From positions 124,001 to 188,000 of the forward strand of contig NZ_JACYTQ010000003.1 of the NCBI RefSeq assembly GCF_014841125.1: a stretch of DNA of 64,000 nucleotides, in the 5' to 3' direction. Positions within the stretch are counted from its first letter, which is position 1. Each line of letters opens with the position of its first letter. Below the pieces are notes generated by a model. It did no database searches, had not been told where the DNA came from, and saw nothing but the letters and a program-made list of their open reading frames with translations. The stretch is from Echinicola arenosa (GTDB lineage Bacteria; Bacteroidota; Bacteroidia; Cytophagales; Cyclobacteriaceae). Below are positions 43,855 through 52,489 of the stretch, one piece after another. Made by a program: the position numbers and the translations under genes.

Positions 43855-46629
43855 CTATTCGAACAAATCAAATTTCACCCCGAAATTAAGTCTTGCATTG
43901 TAATATTCTTCTTGCATGGTTCTGGAACGGATGCCTTGATAATATCTCAATGGTTGATTGGTCAAGTTATTACCTTCAAAGAACAGTCTCCATTTAGGTG
44001 TAAAGGCGTAAGATGCATTGACGTCCAAGAACATTTGCTCATCGTAATACCTGTCCTCAAATGCTTCACCACCCAGTTCATCCAAATAATCTCCGGCATA
44101 ATTCAAAGAAGCTCTCAAAACCAATTTATTGGTTTCGTAGGAAAGAGAAGCATTGAACATGTGCTTAGCTGTACCTGGCAGTTCAAGGTTGTCTTCTTCT
44201 CTACCTTCAATACCAGTGGTCTCAGATTGAGTAAATGTATAATTCAGGTAAATGCCTAACCCTTTCCATACTTGTTTCTGAATGGATGCTTCCAGACCAT
44301 ACACAGAAGCTGTACCGCCATTTTCAGGTCTAGTGTATTCTAGGCCATCTCCAAATACAGGATCATTGTAGTTAAGGTCTGTTTTCTCGTAAACGAACTG
44401 ATCAATATCTTTGTAAAAACCACCCAAGGAAATCAAGCCAACATTGTCAAAATACCTTTCAGCCATCACATCAAAATTCATGGCAACGGTCGGTAACAAA
44501 TCTGGGTTACCTCTGGATAGTTCGTCATCTTCTGCTACATATTCCGCATAGGGGACCAAATCATAATAATTTGGTCGGGCAATGGTATTGGTCCAAGCAA
44601 ACCTTAAGACACTGTTTTGGTCTGCATCATATTTCAAATGAACGCCAGGCATAAAATTAGAGTAGCTATCATCTTGAGTAGCTTGACTGAAGGTTTCATT
44701 GTCTACATCATAAAGATTACCTGTATAGGAAATCTGGGTGTGTTCCCACCTTAAACCAACAATGGTGGAAAGCTTATCCGTCAATTGGTGGTCAGCCATA
44801 ACATATGCAGCAGTTACGGTTTCATTTGCAGAATAGTTGCTAGGTAAAAACTCCTCATAGACTAACTCCCCTTCAAATTGACTTGCATCATCTAAGTTTA
44901 GAGTTCCTAAGAATTGTGGGTCCACAAACGTTCCGATTTGATACTGACTGCCAGGTAGGAAGTTTGGATCTGATTGATCTGTATGAGGAACATCTCCAAG
45001 GGTAGCACCGAAGCTATCTTCATCTACTGGCGAATATTCATAATAGTTGTTGATTCGGCTCTTGTATTTGCCTCTGTATCTACCGCCAAACTGTAAAATA
45101 CCTTTATCACTATAGGGCAATTTAAAATCCAATTTTGCATTGAGGTCCTCGTCAAAAGTATACTGGTATTCTTCAGATAAATTATCGAGACCAAATGCCA
45201 AATTGTCCGATAAGTTGGCCAAGGAAGCAAATGGCTTTCTAGGATTACGGATGTCAATGTTTACATTTTGATCTTCCTCTCGGTAAGCAATGTACCTTTC
45301 GTGAGGTCTTTCTTCAGATGCCTTTGCGTAAGTTGCAGACCAATCCATTTTTAATCTATTAAAGAGGTGGTCACCTCCAAAAGTAAAGTTCTGAACCCTT
45401 TGATCTTCTAGTCTTCTTGCCTTGTTTCTGTCAGAATCCAAGCCACCTTTGGTCTCATATTCCACTCTTGCACTGGATGAGGTAAAGACTCCTTCTGAAA
45501 CTTCTTCAAAATCACCATCATCGAACACATCATCAAGATTATCCACTTTCATCGCAAAACGATTTTCCCAGTCATCTCTATGGTTGTACATACTGGAGAA
45601 AAGAAGGGTGTGGTTCGGGTTGATTTCATAATCCAAAGCCAATGATACAGATCGGCGTACTCTCTGTACCATATACTTTCGCATTTCGAATTCCTCCAAT
45701 GCCACTCCATTATCCGAATTATACCAAGCTGTTTCAATATTCTCAGACCCAAAATTATGGTTGTTGTAAGATGCAGATACAATCGCTCCAAGTTTCCCGT
45801 CTATAAAACGGTCACCGAGAATCATCGCACCCGTCCAAATTGGCTTGTCTGACAAAAGGTTAATTCCTGTTCCTGCTGTACCAGAAACCCTAAGGCCATT
45901 AGGAGCCTTTCTAGTCACTAAATTTACTGAACCGCCAATCGCATCAGCATCCATACTTGGCAAAACAGCCTTGTTTACTTCAATGGTCTGTATCATATCA
46001 GAAGGAATCAAATCCATCTGTACCCTTCTATTGTCTCCTTCTGCCGAAGGGATTCTTTCTCCATTGATCGTTACAGAATTCAATTGAGGAGACATCCCTC
46101 GGATGATAATGTCACGAGCCTCTCCTTGGTCATTTTGCATCGTTATGCCTGGAATCCTCTTCAATGCATCCCCGATATTGGCATCTGGGAACCTTCCTAT
46201 CTGGTCAGAGGAAACAATATTGGTAATGTTTGAATTGTTTTTCTGTTGGTTCAATGCTTTGGCTTGGCCTTTAAGGCGGTCACCCATGACCACAAACTCC
46301 ATATTTTCTATGATCTTCTGATCCAATTTGAAGTTTATGGTAGTTGTTTTTCCTTCTTCAATTTTAGCGGTATGGACTACTGAGCCATATCCCAAATAAG
46401 AAACTGAAACTTCATAGTTACCCTCAGGTAGATCCACAATGGCATAATCCCCTGATTGATTGGTGATAGTCCCTAAAGAAGTCCCCTGTAAGATTACATT
46501 GGCGCCAGGCATGGATAGGTTTTGGGCATCGATGACCCTACCACGCAATACTCCTTGTGCCAGCAATACCTGATGACTTAGGCATAAAAAGGCCAGCAAA
46601 GTAATGGTTCTCAGTAATTGATTTTTCAT
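43855..46629 (-). CDS. TonB-dependent receptor, partner of phytase
   Basis: A 924-residue receptor with a signal peptide (LLAQG), a CarboxypepD_reg-like domain (LRGRVIDAQNLSMPGANVIL), a TonB-box region followed by a plug (IGDALKRIPGITMQNDQGEA, INGERIPSAEGDNRR) and a barrel ending in F-E. It has the TonB-dependent receptor type seen in Cytophagales rather than the SusC type, and no SusD is present. It begins 18 bases after the phytase gene, so both are in one transcript and it probably imports phytate or its products. Confidence 0.88.
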   Translation of the reverse strand: MKNQLLRTITLLAFLCLSHQVLLAQGVLRGRVIDAQNLSMPGANVILQGTSLGTITNQSGDYAIVDLPEGNYEVSVSYLGYGSVVHTAKIEEGKTTTINFKLDQKIIENMEFVVMGDRLKGQAKALNQQKNNSNITNIVSSDQIGRFPDANIGDALKRIPGITMQNDQGEARDIIIRGMSPQLNSVTINGERIPSAEGDNRRVQMDLIPSDMIQTIEVNKAVLPSMDADAIGGSVNLVTRKAPNGLRVSGTAGTGINLLSDKPIWTGAMILGDRFIDGKLGAIVSASYNNHNFGSENIETAWYNSDNGVALEEFEMRKYMVQRVRRSVSLALDYEINPNHTLLFSSMYNHRDDWENRFAMKVDNLDDVFDDGDFEEVSEGVFTSSSARVEYETKGGLDSDRNKARRLEDQRVQNFTFGGDHLFNRLKMDWSATYAKASEERPHERYIAYREEDQNVNIDIRNPRKPFASLANLSDNLAFGLDNLSEEYQYTFDEDLNAKLDFKLPYSDKGILQFGGRYRGKYKSRINNYYEYSPVDEDSFGATLGDVPHTDQSDPNFLPGSQYQIGTFVDPQFLGTLNLDDASQFEGELVYEEFLPSNYSANETVTAAYVMADHQLTDKLSTIVGLRWEHTQISYTGNLYDVDNETFSQATQDDSYSNFMPGVHLKYDADQNSVLRFAWTNTIARPNYYDLVPYAEYVAEDDELSRGNPDLLPTVAMNFDVMAERYFDNVGLISLGGFYKDIDQFVYEKTDLNYNDPVFGDGLEYTRPENGGTASVYGLEASIQKQVWKGLGIYLNYTFTQSETTGIEGREEDNLELPGTAKHMFNASLSYETNKLVLRASLNYAGDYLDELGGEAFEDRYYDEQMFLDVNASYAFTPKWRLFFEGNNLTNQPLRYYQGIRSRTMQEEYYNARLNFGVKFDLFE

Positions 46630-46647
46630 AATTGTGAGCTTGAAAGA

Positions 46648-47739
46648 TTAATTTTTTGATTTTAGGGTGTCTCTGGCCATATCTTCCCATTTATAGATTT
46701 GGAAAGTCTTGTCATCGGACATGGCAACAAATAATCCATGTGGGAAATCAGGGCCTAAAGCTGTGCTGCTGGTCTCTGAGCCGTCACTGGAAACAGTACT
46801 GGTTGGGATTTTAGTAATTAATGAATGTTCATGAGGGTTTAATGAAGATCCTTCTCTAGGAAAAACATGGAATAAGTTAGCTTCTTGGTCGGAAACCAAG
46901 ATATAACCTGTTTGATCATCTAGTTTGTAAAAGCTGATTCCTTCGTGATCTTTGGTGAACCCTTCTGTGGCAAACAAAGCTAATTGTTCATTGCCTTTCT
47001 CGGGATTTGCATAATACTTACGAACGCCAACCCCTTCATCAGAGTAATAGATATATCCCAATTCATTATCTACAGCGATAGCCTCTATTTCTTTATTTCC
47101 ACTGAATTCACCGAACTTGCGGACTAAATCAAGACTAAGATTACCATCCTCGCTTTTGATTTCATATTGCCACAAGTAAGTACCGTCCTGAGGTCCGTTT
47201 TTTCGTCCTGCAATTACATAATGCTTCTTATTCTCAGGGTTGTGGTATACGGCGACTCCCATTAAGTCACGGTATTCTGGTCCCTCTTCGCCAAGGTACA
47301 CTTCTATGCCCTCAGGATGAATTTCCTTCATGTCAGGAAGGCTATAAAAGCGAAGCTTGGAGGTCATGCGCTCACCCGTTACAGCAAAGTCCACTGTTTT
47401 GTCACCTAATTGTAGACCATATCCGATATCCACGTTGTTAGGTCGCTGGATATTCCGAACGGTTAAAGAATCAATCGCTTTGCCTTTTAGATTAAAAACA
47501 TACAATGCCCCATCGGCGTCTTTGTCTGTTCCAATGATCAAGCTTTGGCTTGGGTCAGTTGGGTTAATCCAGATGGCAGGATCATCTGTATCATGGTTTA
47601 CCTGATCTGTTACATAAGTTGGTTTGACTTTGTCCAAGCTTTTTGCAGTGACATTTTCGTTTTGTTGACTTGGGCTACCACATGCTCCTGCAAGAATGCC
47701 TAGTGTCCAAAGCCCATTAATTAGTTTACCTTTTGACAT
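46648..47739 (-). CDS. Beta-propeller phytase (3-phytase)
   Basis: A 363-residue lipoprotein (LAGAC, Cys20) with beta-propeller phytase signatures in order: HDTDDPAIWINP, IIGTDKDADGALYVF, NNVDIGYGL, EIEAIAVDNELGYIYYSDEG and KDHEGISFY. These provide the calcium and phosphate-binding acidic residues of the six-bladed fold that removes phosphates from inositol hexakisphosphate. It lies upstream of the TonB receptor (18-base gap), giving release and uptake at the surface. A near-match to the -7 box (TAAAATTG, one mismatch) is seen on the minus strand about 50 bases upstream. Confidence 0.9.
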   Translation of the reverse strand: MSKGKLINGLWTLGILAGACGSPSQQNENVTAKSLDKVKPTYVTDQVNHDTDDPAIWINPTDPSQSLIIGTDKDADGALYVFNLKGKAIDSLTVRNIQRPNNVDIGYGLQLGDKTVDFAVTGERMTSKLRFYSLPDMKEIHPEGIEVYLGEEGPEYRDLMGVAVYHNPENKKHYVIAGRKNGPQDGTYLWQYEIKSEDGNLSLDLVRKFGEFSGNKEIEAIAVDNELGYIYYSDEGVGVRKYYANPEKGNEQLALFATEGFTKDHEGISFYKLDDQTGYILVSDQEANLFHVFPREGSSLNPHEHSLITKIPTSTVSSDGSETSSTALGPDFPHGLFVAMSDDKTFQIYKWEDMARDTLKSKN

Positions 47740-47931
47740 AAGATTTAAAAGAATTTGATGCTACAATTTTAGCGCAGACTAATTTTTAGGGCTAGGAATT
47801 ACTGTAATCAATTAGGCAACAACTGGAAAAATGACTGTTAACAAAACCTAAACAGAATTTAAAATAAATGTATTAAATAGCTGATATATAGTTATTTGTG
47901 AAATGTTACGAATGGATTAATTAATTGTGAA

Positions 47932-49575
47932 CTATATACAAAGAATAAATTGCTGTAAGCTGTCACCTTTTTCTATGTTTAATTTTTTTCTAAGTCGGTA
48001 GCGAGAAATTCTTAGACTATCCATGGAGATTCCCAAAGAGGAGGCGATCTCTTTTGAGCTTAAGTTGAGCCGCATAAGGCTGGCAAGTTTCATTTCAGCG
48101 GGTGTCAATCCACCAGTCTTTTGTTGGATATTTTTAAAGAAATCTTGGTGGACTTTTTCAAAATTTAGTTTAAAATCATCCCAATCCGTGTCGTGTGAAA
48201 AGTTAAAATCTATCTCTTTAATCAAGTTTCTGATTTTCTTTTTTTGATCTTTGGGGTTTTCTTCTAATATGCTCTTTAACTTGACTTGTATGCCTTCTAG
48301 CATTTGGTTTTTATCAATCAAATGTAGGGTTTGGGCAGTAAGCGATTTGGAATGGGCCTGTTCTTCGGTTTCCATTTTTAATTCTAATAATTGTCTATTT
48401 TCTTTTTCGGTAGCAATCAATTGTTCCTTTACCTGAAGGATTTCCTCTTGCTGTTTCAGCATTTCTTTATTGCTTTTTATTTTTAGCTTTTGTCGGTTAA
48501 AAATCACCCAGCCCAGTACACACATCAATGCGACCAAAAAGACTAAAAGCCATTTTACCATGGCATCAAATTCCCGCATTTGCTCCAACTGGTTGATTTG
48601 TTGGTTTTTGGTGTAGAGGTGATTTTGTGCTTCTTGAATGGCGATTTGGCGAGCAGATTCCTCTGAATAAACCATTTCACTTAGTTGGCGGCTTTGTTCC
48701 AAAAAAATATAGGCATTTTCATAATCACGCATTTCGGCATATGCTTTTGAAATATCCACTATGGCACTGTTTTGTTGGTCCAAAAAACCTAAACGCGCAC
48801 TCATTTCAGCAGCCATTTGGGAATAGGTTAGCCCTTTTTCTGGTTTTCTGGTTTTCCTAAAGACATCACCTAAATTATTGAGGTTACTGACTAAGCGTAA
48901 GCTGTCTCCGGCAGCCATATTCAAAATATAGGCTTTTTGGAAATTGAAATAGGCGGAGTCGTATTGCTCCAAATCTTCGAATATGCTTCCAATGTTTTCT
49001 CTAACAAAAGCTTTTTGACTTTGGAGACCCAATTCTTCGAAGATCTTAAGCGCTTCCCTTTGATGAGCCAAGGCTTTGGGATAATTGCCCATTTTCTCAT
49101 ACATCCCTCCAATAAAACTTTTAGTTTCTGCTTCTCCTTCTCTATTCTTTAGGTTTTGATAAATAGAGAGCGCCTTTTCATGACGCGCCACTGCATCTTC
49201 TGGGGTTTTGATTTTATAATAAACTTCTCCCAGGACATTGTTTACTTGTGCTAGGTTTAAAGTCTGTTTAGCTGTTTCAAACAAATGCTCCGCTTCATAA
49301 AGTGCTTCCGAAGCAGGTTGATAGAGACCAAACTGTAAGAGAACCTTTCCACGAATCAATTGGGCTCTTCCGATAATTGTATCCGCTCCATTGATTTGCT
49401 GTTTTTCCAAAATCTCAGTAGCCATTACAAAGGCTTGTTCTGGGTTTCTTTTGGCGATAGACTGAGCTTTGCTCAACAATTGCGTATTTTCCTTAGGTGT
49501 TTGAGCACTTAGTCTTGTTATTAAAATGATCAAACAAAAAAAGCAAGAAAGTATGGTTCGAATCAAATGTTTCAT
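47932..49575 (-). CDS. TPR-containing membrane regulator with C-terminal HTH
   Basis: About 547 residues: a signal peptide (TRLSAQ), TPR repeats at about residues 40-310 (for example AVARHEKALSIYQNLKNREG), one membrane span (WLLVFLVALMCVLGWVIF), a coiled coil, and a C-terminal LuxR/GerE-type helix-turn-helix (LTPAEMKLASLMRLNLSSKE, then IASSLGISMDSLRISRYRLR). This is a common Bacteroidota layout of a periplasmic sensing domain joined to a cytoplasmic DNA-binding domain. The start at 49575 is chosen; another ATG lies at 49584. It lies 192 bases upstream of the phytase on the same strand and could regulate it, which is inference. Confidence 0.8.
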   Translation of the reverse strand: MKHLIRTILSCFFCLIILITRLSAQTPKENTQLLSKAQSIAKRNPEQAFVMATEILEKQQINGADTIIGRAQLIRGKVLLQFGLYQPASEALYEAEHLFETAKQTLNLAQVNNVLGEVYYKIKTPEDAVARHEKALSIYQNLKNREGEAETKSFIGGMYEKMGNYPKALAHQREALKIFEELGLQSQKAFVRENIGSIFEDLEQYDSAYFNFQKAYILNMAAGDSLRLVSNLNNLGDVFRKTRKPEKGLTYSQMAAEMSARLGFLDQQNSAIVDISKAYAEMRDYENAYIFLEQSRQLSEMVYSEESARQIAIQEAQNHLYTKNQQINQLEQMREFDAMVKWLLVFLVALMCVLGWVIFNRQKLKIKSNKEMLKQQEEILQVKEQLIATEKENRQLLELKMETEEQAHSKSLTAQTLHLIDKNQMLEGIQVKLKSILEENPKDQKKKIRNLIKEIDFNFSHDTDWDDFKLNFEKVHQDFFKNIQQKTGGLTPAEMKLASLMRLNLSSKEIASSLGISMDSLRISRYRLRKKLNIEKGDSLQQFILCI

Positions 49576-49584
49576 AACCAGCAA

Positions 49585-49970
49585 ATATCCACCATATGGG
49601 AATAAAATAGGTTATGTAAAAGTTTTGTTTTTATTAAGGTTAATCATTCCATTATACAGTAAAAAAGGGCCAAAACAATACTAAAATACTTGAACTTAAA
49701 AAATTGTATAATAACCGAAATAGCTTGTTTTAACAATACGATAAATGGTCTGAATTCCAATTTTGACAAAGCTTTCTGTGTTTGACTAGTTAGGAAAAAG
49801 CAAGATTCTGATTCAAGGTTTATTTTTTAAATTAATAGTCATTCGATTCTCATTTACCTCTGAATAAAACTTTCCAACCGATATTGTTATTCAAAGAGTT
49901 GGATTTTATTTTGAAGAATTTTATTACTAAACAAGGCCGAAACATTATATTTGATTTTTAATAAAATCTA
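49585..49970. other. AT-rich intergenic region between divergent regulator and HlyD/CotH locus
   Basis: A 386-base gap between divergent genes. Only the -7 box at 49946-49953 was recognised; no small gene, hairpin or repeat of note was found. Confidence 0.4.
49946..49953 (+). promoter_or_regulatory. Bacteroidota -7 box (TATATTTG) of the CotH/VTC locus
   Basis: An exact match to TAnnTTTG, 18 bases before the first ATG of the HlyD-like gene, implying a very short leader of roughly 10-15 bases. The nearest upstream TTTG (49910-49913) is too far for the -33 element, so the promoter is only half supported. Confidence 0.5.
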
Positions 49971-51068
49971 ATGCCAACAATATTGAACATCAAAACAAGG
50001 AGGAAAGTAGTTTTTACGAGTATATTCAGCATAACTTTTGCTATTCTAATTTTTCTACTAAACAACGTTTCGGTTAATTATACAATAACCACACAGGGAT
50101 TGGTGGTTCCGTATAAAGAATGGAAATTGACTAGATCAATTGATGGTAATTTTATTTCTTCAATACAAGATAATCTGAAAGGAGTAAGTAGTTCTTATAA
50201 GGTCGCTGAATTCTCTAGAGGTGATGTGGTTGAATTTAAATTCGATAGTGATCTAGAATGGTCTAACCATGTTAGCGAAGGAGATACAATAGGATTTATA
50301 GATTCAAATGAAGAGCAAAGAAAACTATTGGAGCTTTATGATCAGTTAAAGGTTATGAAATCTGAATTGCTTTTTTATAAAACTGGTCAAAAACTTGAGG
50401 ATATTGATGTTTTGAAAAGTCAAATGGATTTGCTTGAACAAGATTATGAAACTGAAAGTAAGCTTTTTGAAAGAAATTTAGTGCTATATAATGATTCATT
50501 ACTTAGTAAGCAAGATATTGAAATTTCATATAACCAACTTAAACTGAAAGAATACGAAGTACAAATAAAAGGGGCGGAATTAAAATCGGCAAAAACGGGG
50601 GAAAAACCTGAACAGGAGAAATTGATTCAATCTAAAATTCTTCTTTTAAATAATCAAATAAAAAAAATTGAGGATAGAATTGAAAACTTTACAATAACAT
50701 GCCCAATTAATGGGATGCTATCAAAGAACACAAATGAGCTTTCAGATATGTTGAATGTAAAAGTTTATGACATCTCTGAATTGATGGTAATTGCTCCGGT
50801 AGAGATTTTTGATAAATATTTTACAAAGTCTGGTCAAGAAGTGGTGGTTTACACAAAATCAGATAGAACAGAATTAAGAGGTAAAGTGGTCAAACTAGAT
50901 AATGTAGTCCAGCAAATCAATAATCGACAAGTTTTTTTTGTAACAGCCCTAGCTAATGGTAGTGCTAAAGATTACATAGGTGAGCTCATCGAACTTGAAA
51001 TATTTTCAGAAGAAATTACTGTTTTAGAATATTTCAGAAGATCTTTTCATAAGATAATTTCAAAGTGA
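49971..51068 (+). CDS. HlyD-like periplasmic adaptor
   Basis: A 365-residue protein with one N-terminal membrane span (residues about 13-31), a coiled-coil hairpin (about 105-235, for example YETESKLFERNLVLYNDSLL) and a lipoyl-like segment (FTITCPINGMLSKNTNELSD) before a beta domain, which is the membrane-fusion-protein layout. No ABC or TolC partner is encoded beside it; instead it heads a VTC/DUF4956/CotH cluster. Its stop overlaps the VTC start (TGATG), so they are translationally coupled. It may connect the inner-membrane machinery of the cluster to the periplasm. Confidence 0.78.
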   Translation: MPTILNIKTRRKVVFTSIFSITFAILIFLLNNVSVNYTITTQGLVVPYKEWKLTRSIDGNFISSIQDNLKGVSSSYKVAEFSRGDVVEFKFDSDLEWSNHVSEGDTIGFIDSNEEQRKLLELYDQLKVMKSELLFYKTGQKLEDIDVLKSQMDLLEQDYETESKLFERNLVLYNDSLLSKQDIEISYNQLKLKEYEVQIKGAELKSAKTGEKPEQEKLIQSKILLLNNQIKKIEDRIENFTITCPINGMLSKNTNELSDMLNVKVYDISELMVIAPVEIFDKYFTKSGQEVVVYTKSDRTELRGKVVKLDNVVQQINNRQVFFVTALANGSAKDYIGELIELEIFSEEITVLEYFRRSFHKIISK

Positions 51069-51796
51069 TGAAACTTCGACATGAGAAAAAATATTTGGTC
51101 CCAACTGAATGCCTTGACCAGCTTCGAGCAAGATTAATTCCGTTTTTAAGACCTGATTTATACACAAGTTTAGACCCATTAGGTATTCCAGAATATAAAG
51201 TTAGAAGTATCTATTTTGATTCGCATACAAACTCTTCCTTTTTTGAAAAAGTGGAGGGGTTGAAGGACCGTAAAAAACTTAGGGTAAGAGGTTATGGTTT
51301 GCAGGAAAAAGGTTCACAAGTTGTTCTAGAAATAAAAAGAAAAATAAGTGATCGAGTAATGAAAAATAGGGCCTTTATTCCCTATTCCGAAGTTGAAAAT
51401 GTGATTTTGAAAGGTCTGATTGATAAAAACTTAACTGAAGTTAATAAAGAATCAAGGGAAAACATAGTAAGATTTCTCTTTAACATTAAAAGATATAATC
51501 TCAAACCCGAAAACCTGATAGTATATAATAGAGAAGCTTATCATGGGAAATTTGACTCAGGAATAAGAGTGACATTTGATAAAAATATAAGGCAAAAATC
51601 ATCACCTGTCCTAAGAAATTTATTCTCTGATTTTGGATTAAACCCGATTTGGAAAGGATACTTTATTTTAGAAATAAAGTATTTCGATTCAACAATGCCT
51701 AGTTGGGCAAAATCAATAATAGAGGAGTTCAAATTAAAAAATGAAGCACTTTCAAAATATGCAACAGGTGTAGAATACTCTTTAGAAAATTTTTAA
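51068..51796 (+). CDS. VTC-domain protein, polyphosphate-polymerase-like
   Basis: A 242-residue protein with a VTC domain, the catalytic fold of eukaryotic polyphosphate polymerase Vtc4. Expected basic and acidic elements of the tunnel are present: RHEKKYLV at the N-terminus, KKLRVRGYG, VLEIKRK, YNREAY and a C-terminal ILEIKYFDS. The fold binds nucleotide and phosphate chains through these Arg/Lys/Glu residues. There is no SPX or membrane domain. The ATG at 51068 is used (a GTG precedes it). It is coupled to the HlyD-like gene and followed six bases later by DUF4956. Activity on ATP or another phosphate polymer is inference from family. Confidence 0.85.
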   Translation: MKLRHEKKYLVPTECLDQLRARLIPFLRPDLYTSLDPLGIPEYKVRSIYFDSHTNSSFFEKVEGLKDRKKLRVRGYGLQEKGSQVVLEIKRKISDRVMKNRAFIPYSEVENVILKGLIDKNLTEVNKESRENIVRFLFNIKRYNLKPENLIVYNREAYHGKFDSGIRVTFDKNIRQKSSPVLRNLFSDFGLNPIWKGYFILEIKYFDSTMPSWAKSIIEEFKLKNEALSKYATGVEYSLENF

Positions 51797-51802
51797 TAAA
51801 TA

Positions 51803-52477
51803 ATGGAGCAGGATTTACAACAAATATTTACGTTTTCACTTACTGTTAGAGAAGCAATTGCCAATATTATAGTTTCTTTAGTTAGTGGGGTTTTTATAGC
51901 CCTCTTGTATAGGGTGACATATAAAGGAGTCAGTTATTCCTCGAATTTCACTAATGCGATTATAATGCTTACTATGATTACGACTTTGGTTATTATGGTA
52001 ATCGGAAATAACTTGGCTAGAGCCTTTGGTTTAGTTGGAGCCATGTCTATCATCAGGTTTAGGACTGCCGTAAAAGATAGCCAAGATATTATGTTTATAT
52101 TTTTTGCCTTAGGGATTGGGCTTTCTGCTGGGGTTGGTTTATACGCTGTTACCATCTCTAGTACATTATTGATTGGGTTGGCTATTATTATAACGACTAA
52201 ACTCAACTATTCGACCCCTCCTAAAAGAGAATATTTACTTCAGCTAGTTTACTTAGAAAATAAGATTGGTGAAGATCCTTTTCAATCAACACTGAAGAGG
52301 TATTGTTCAAAAGATAAAATAGTTAATCTTAAAGGGAGTGAAGAAGAAGAGGGCAATATGATTGAATTGTCCTATTACATAAAATTGAAATCTGAAGAAA
52401 AGGGGCCTTTATTGGTGTCTGATCTTAAAAAGATCTCGGGTGTTTCAATTGTTAATTTGTTTTTTGATGAATACTAA
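51803..52477 (+). CDS. DUF4956 integral membrane protein
   Basis: A 224-residue protein with about four membrane spans in the first 150 residues and a soluble C-terminal domain. The core GLVGAMSIIRFRTAVKDSQD followed by IMFIFFALGIGLSAGVG is diagnostic of DUF4956. The conserved Arg and Asp in the loop suggest a ligand-binding or channel role at the inner membrane, but no function is known. It is a frequent genomic companion of VTC-domain and CotH proteins, as here, and lies six bases after the VTC gene. Confidence 0.88.
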   Translation: MEQDLQQIFTFSLTVREAIANIIVSLVSGVFIALLYRVTYKGVSYSSNFTNAIIMLTMITTLVIMVIGNNLARAFGLVGAMSIIRFRTAVKDSQDIMFIFFALGIGLSAGVGLYAVTISSTLLIGLAIIITTKLNYSTPPKREYLLQLVYLENKIGEDPFQSTLKRYCSKDKIVNLKGSEEEEGNMIELSYYIKLKSEEKGPLLVSDLKKISGVSIVNLFFDEY

Positions 52478-52489
52478 AATTTTACTTTT

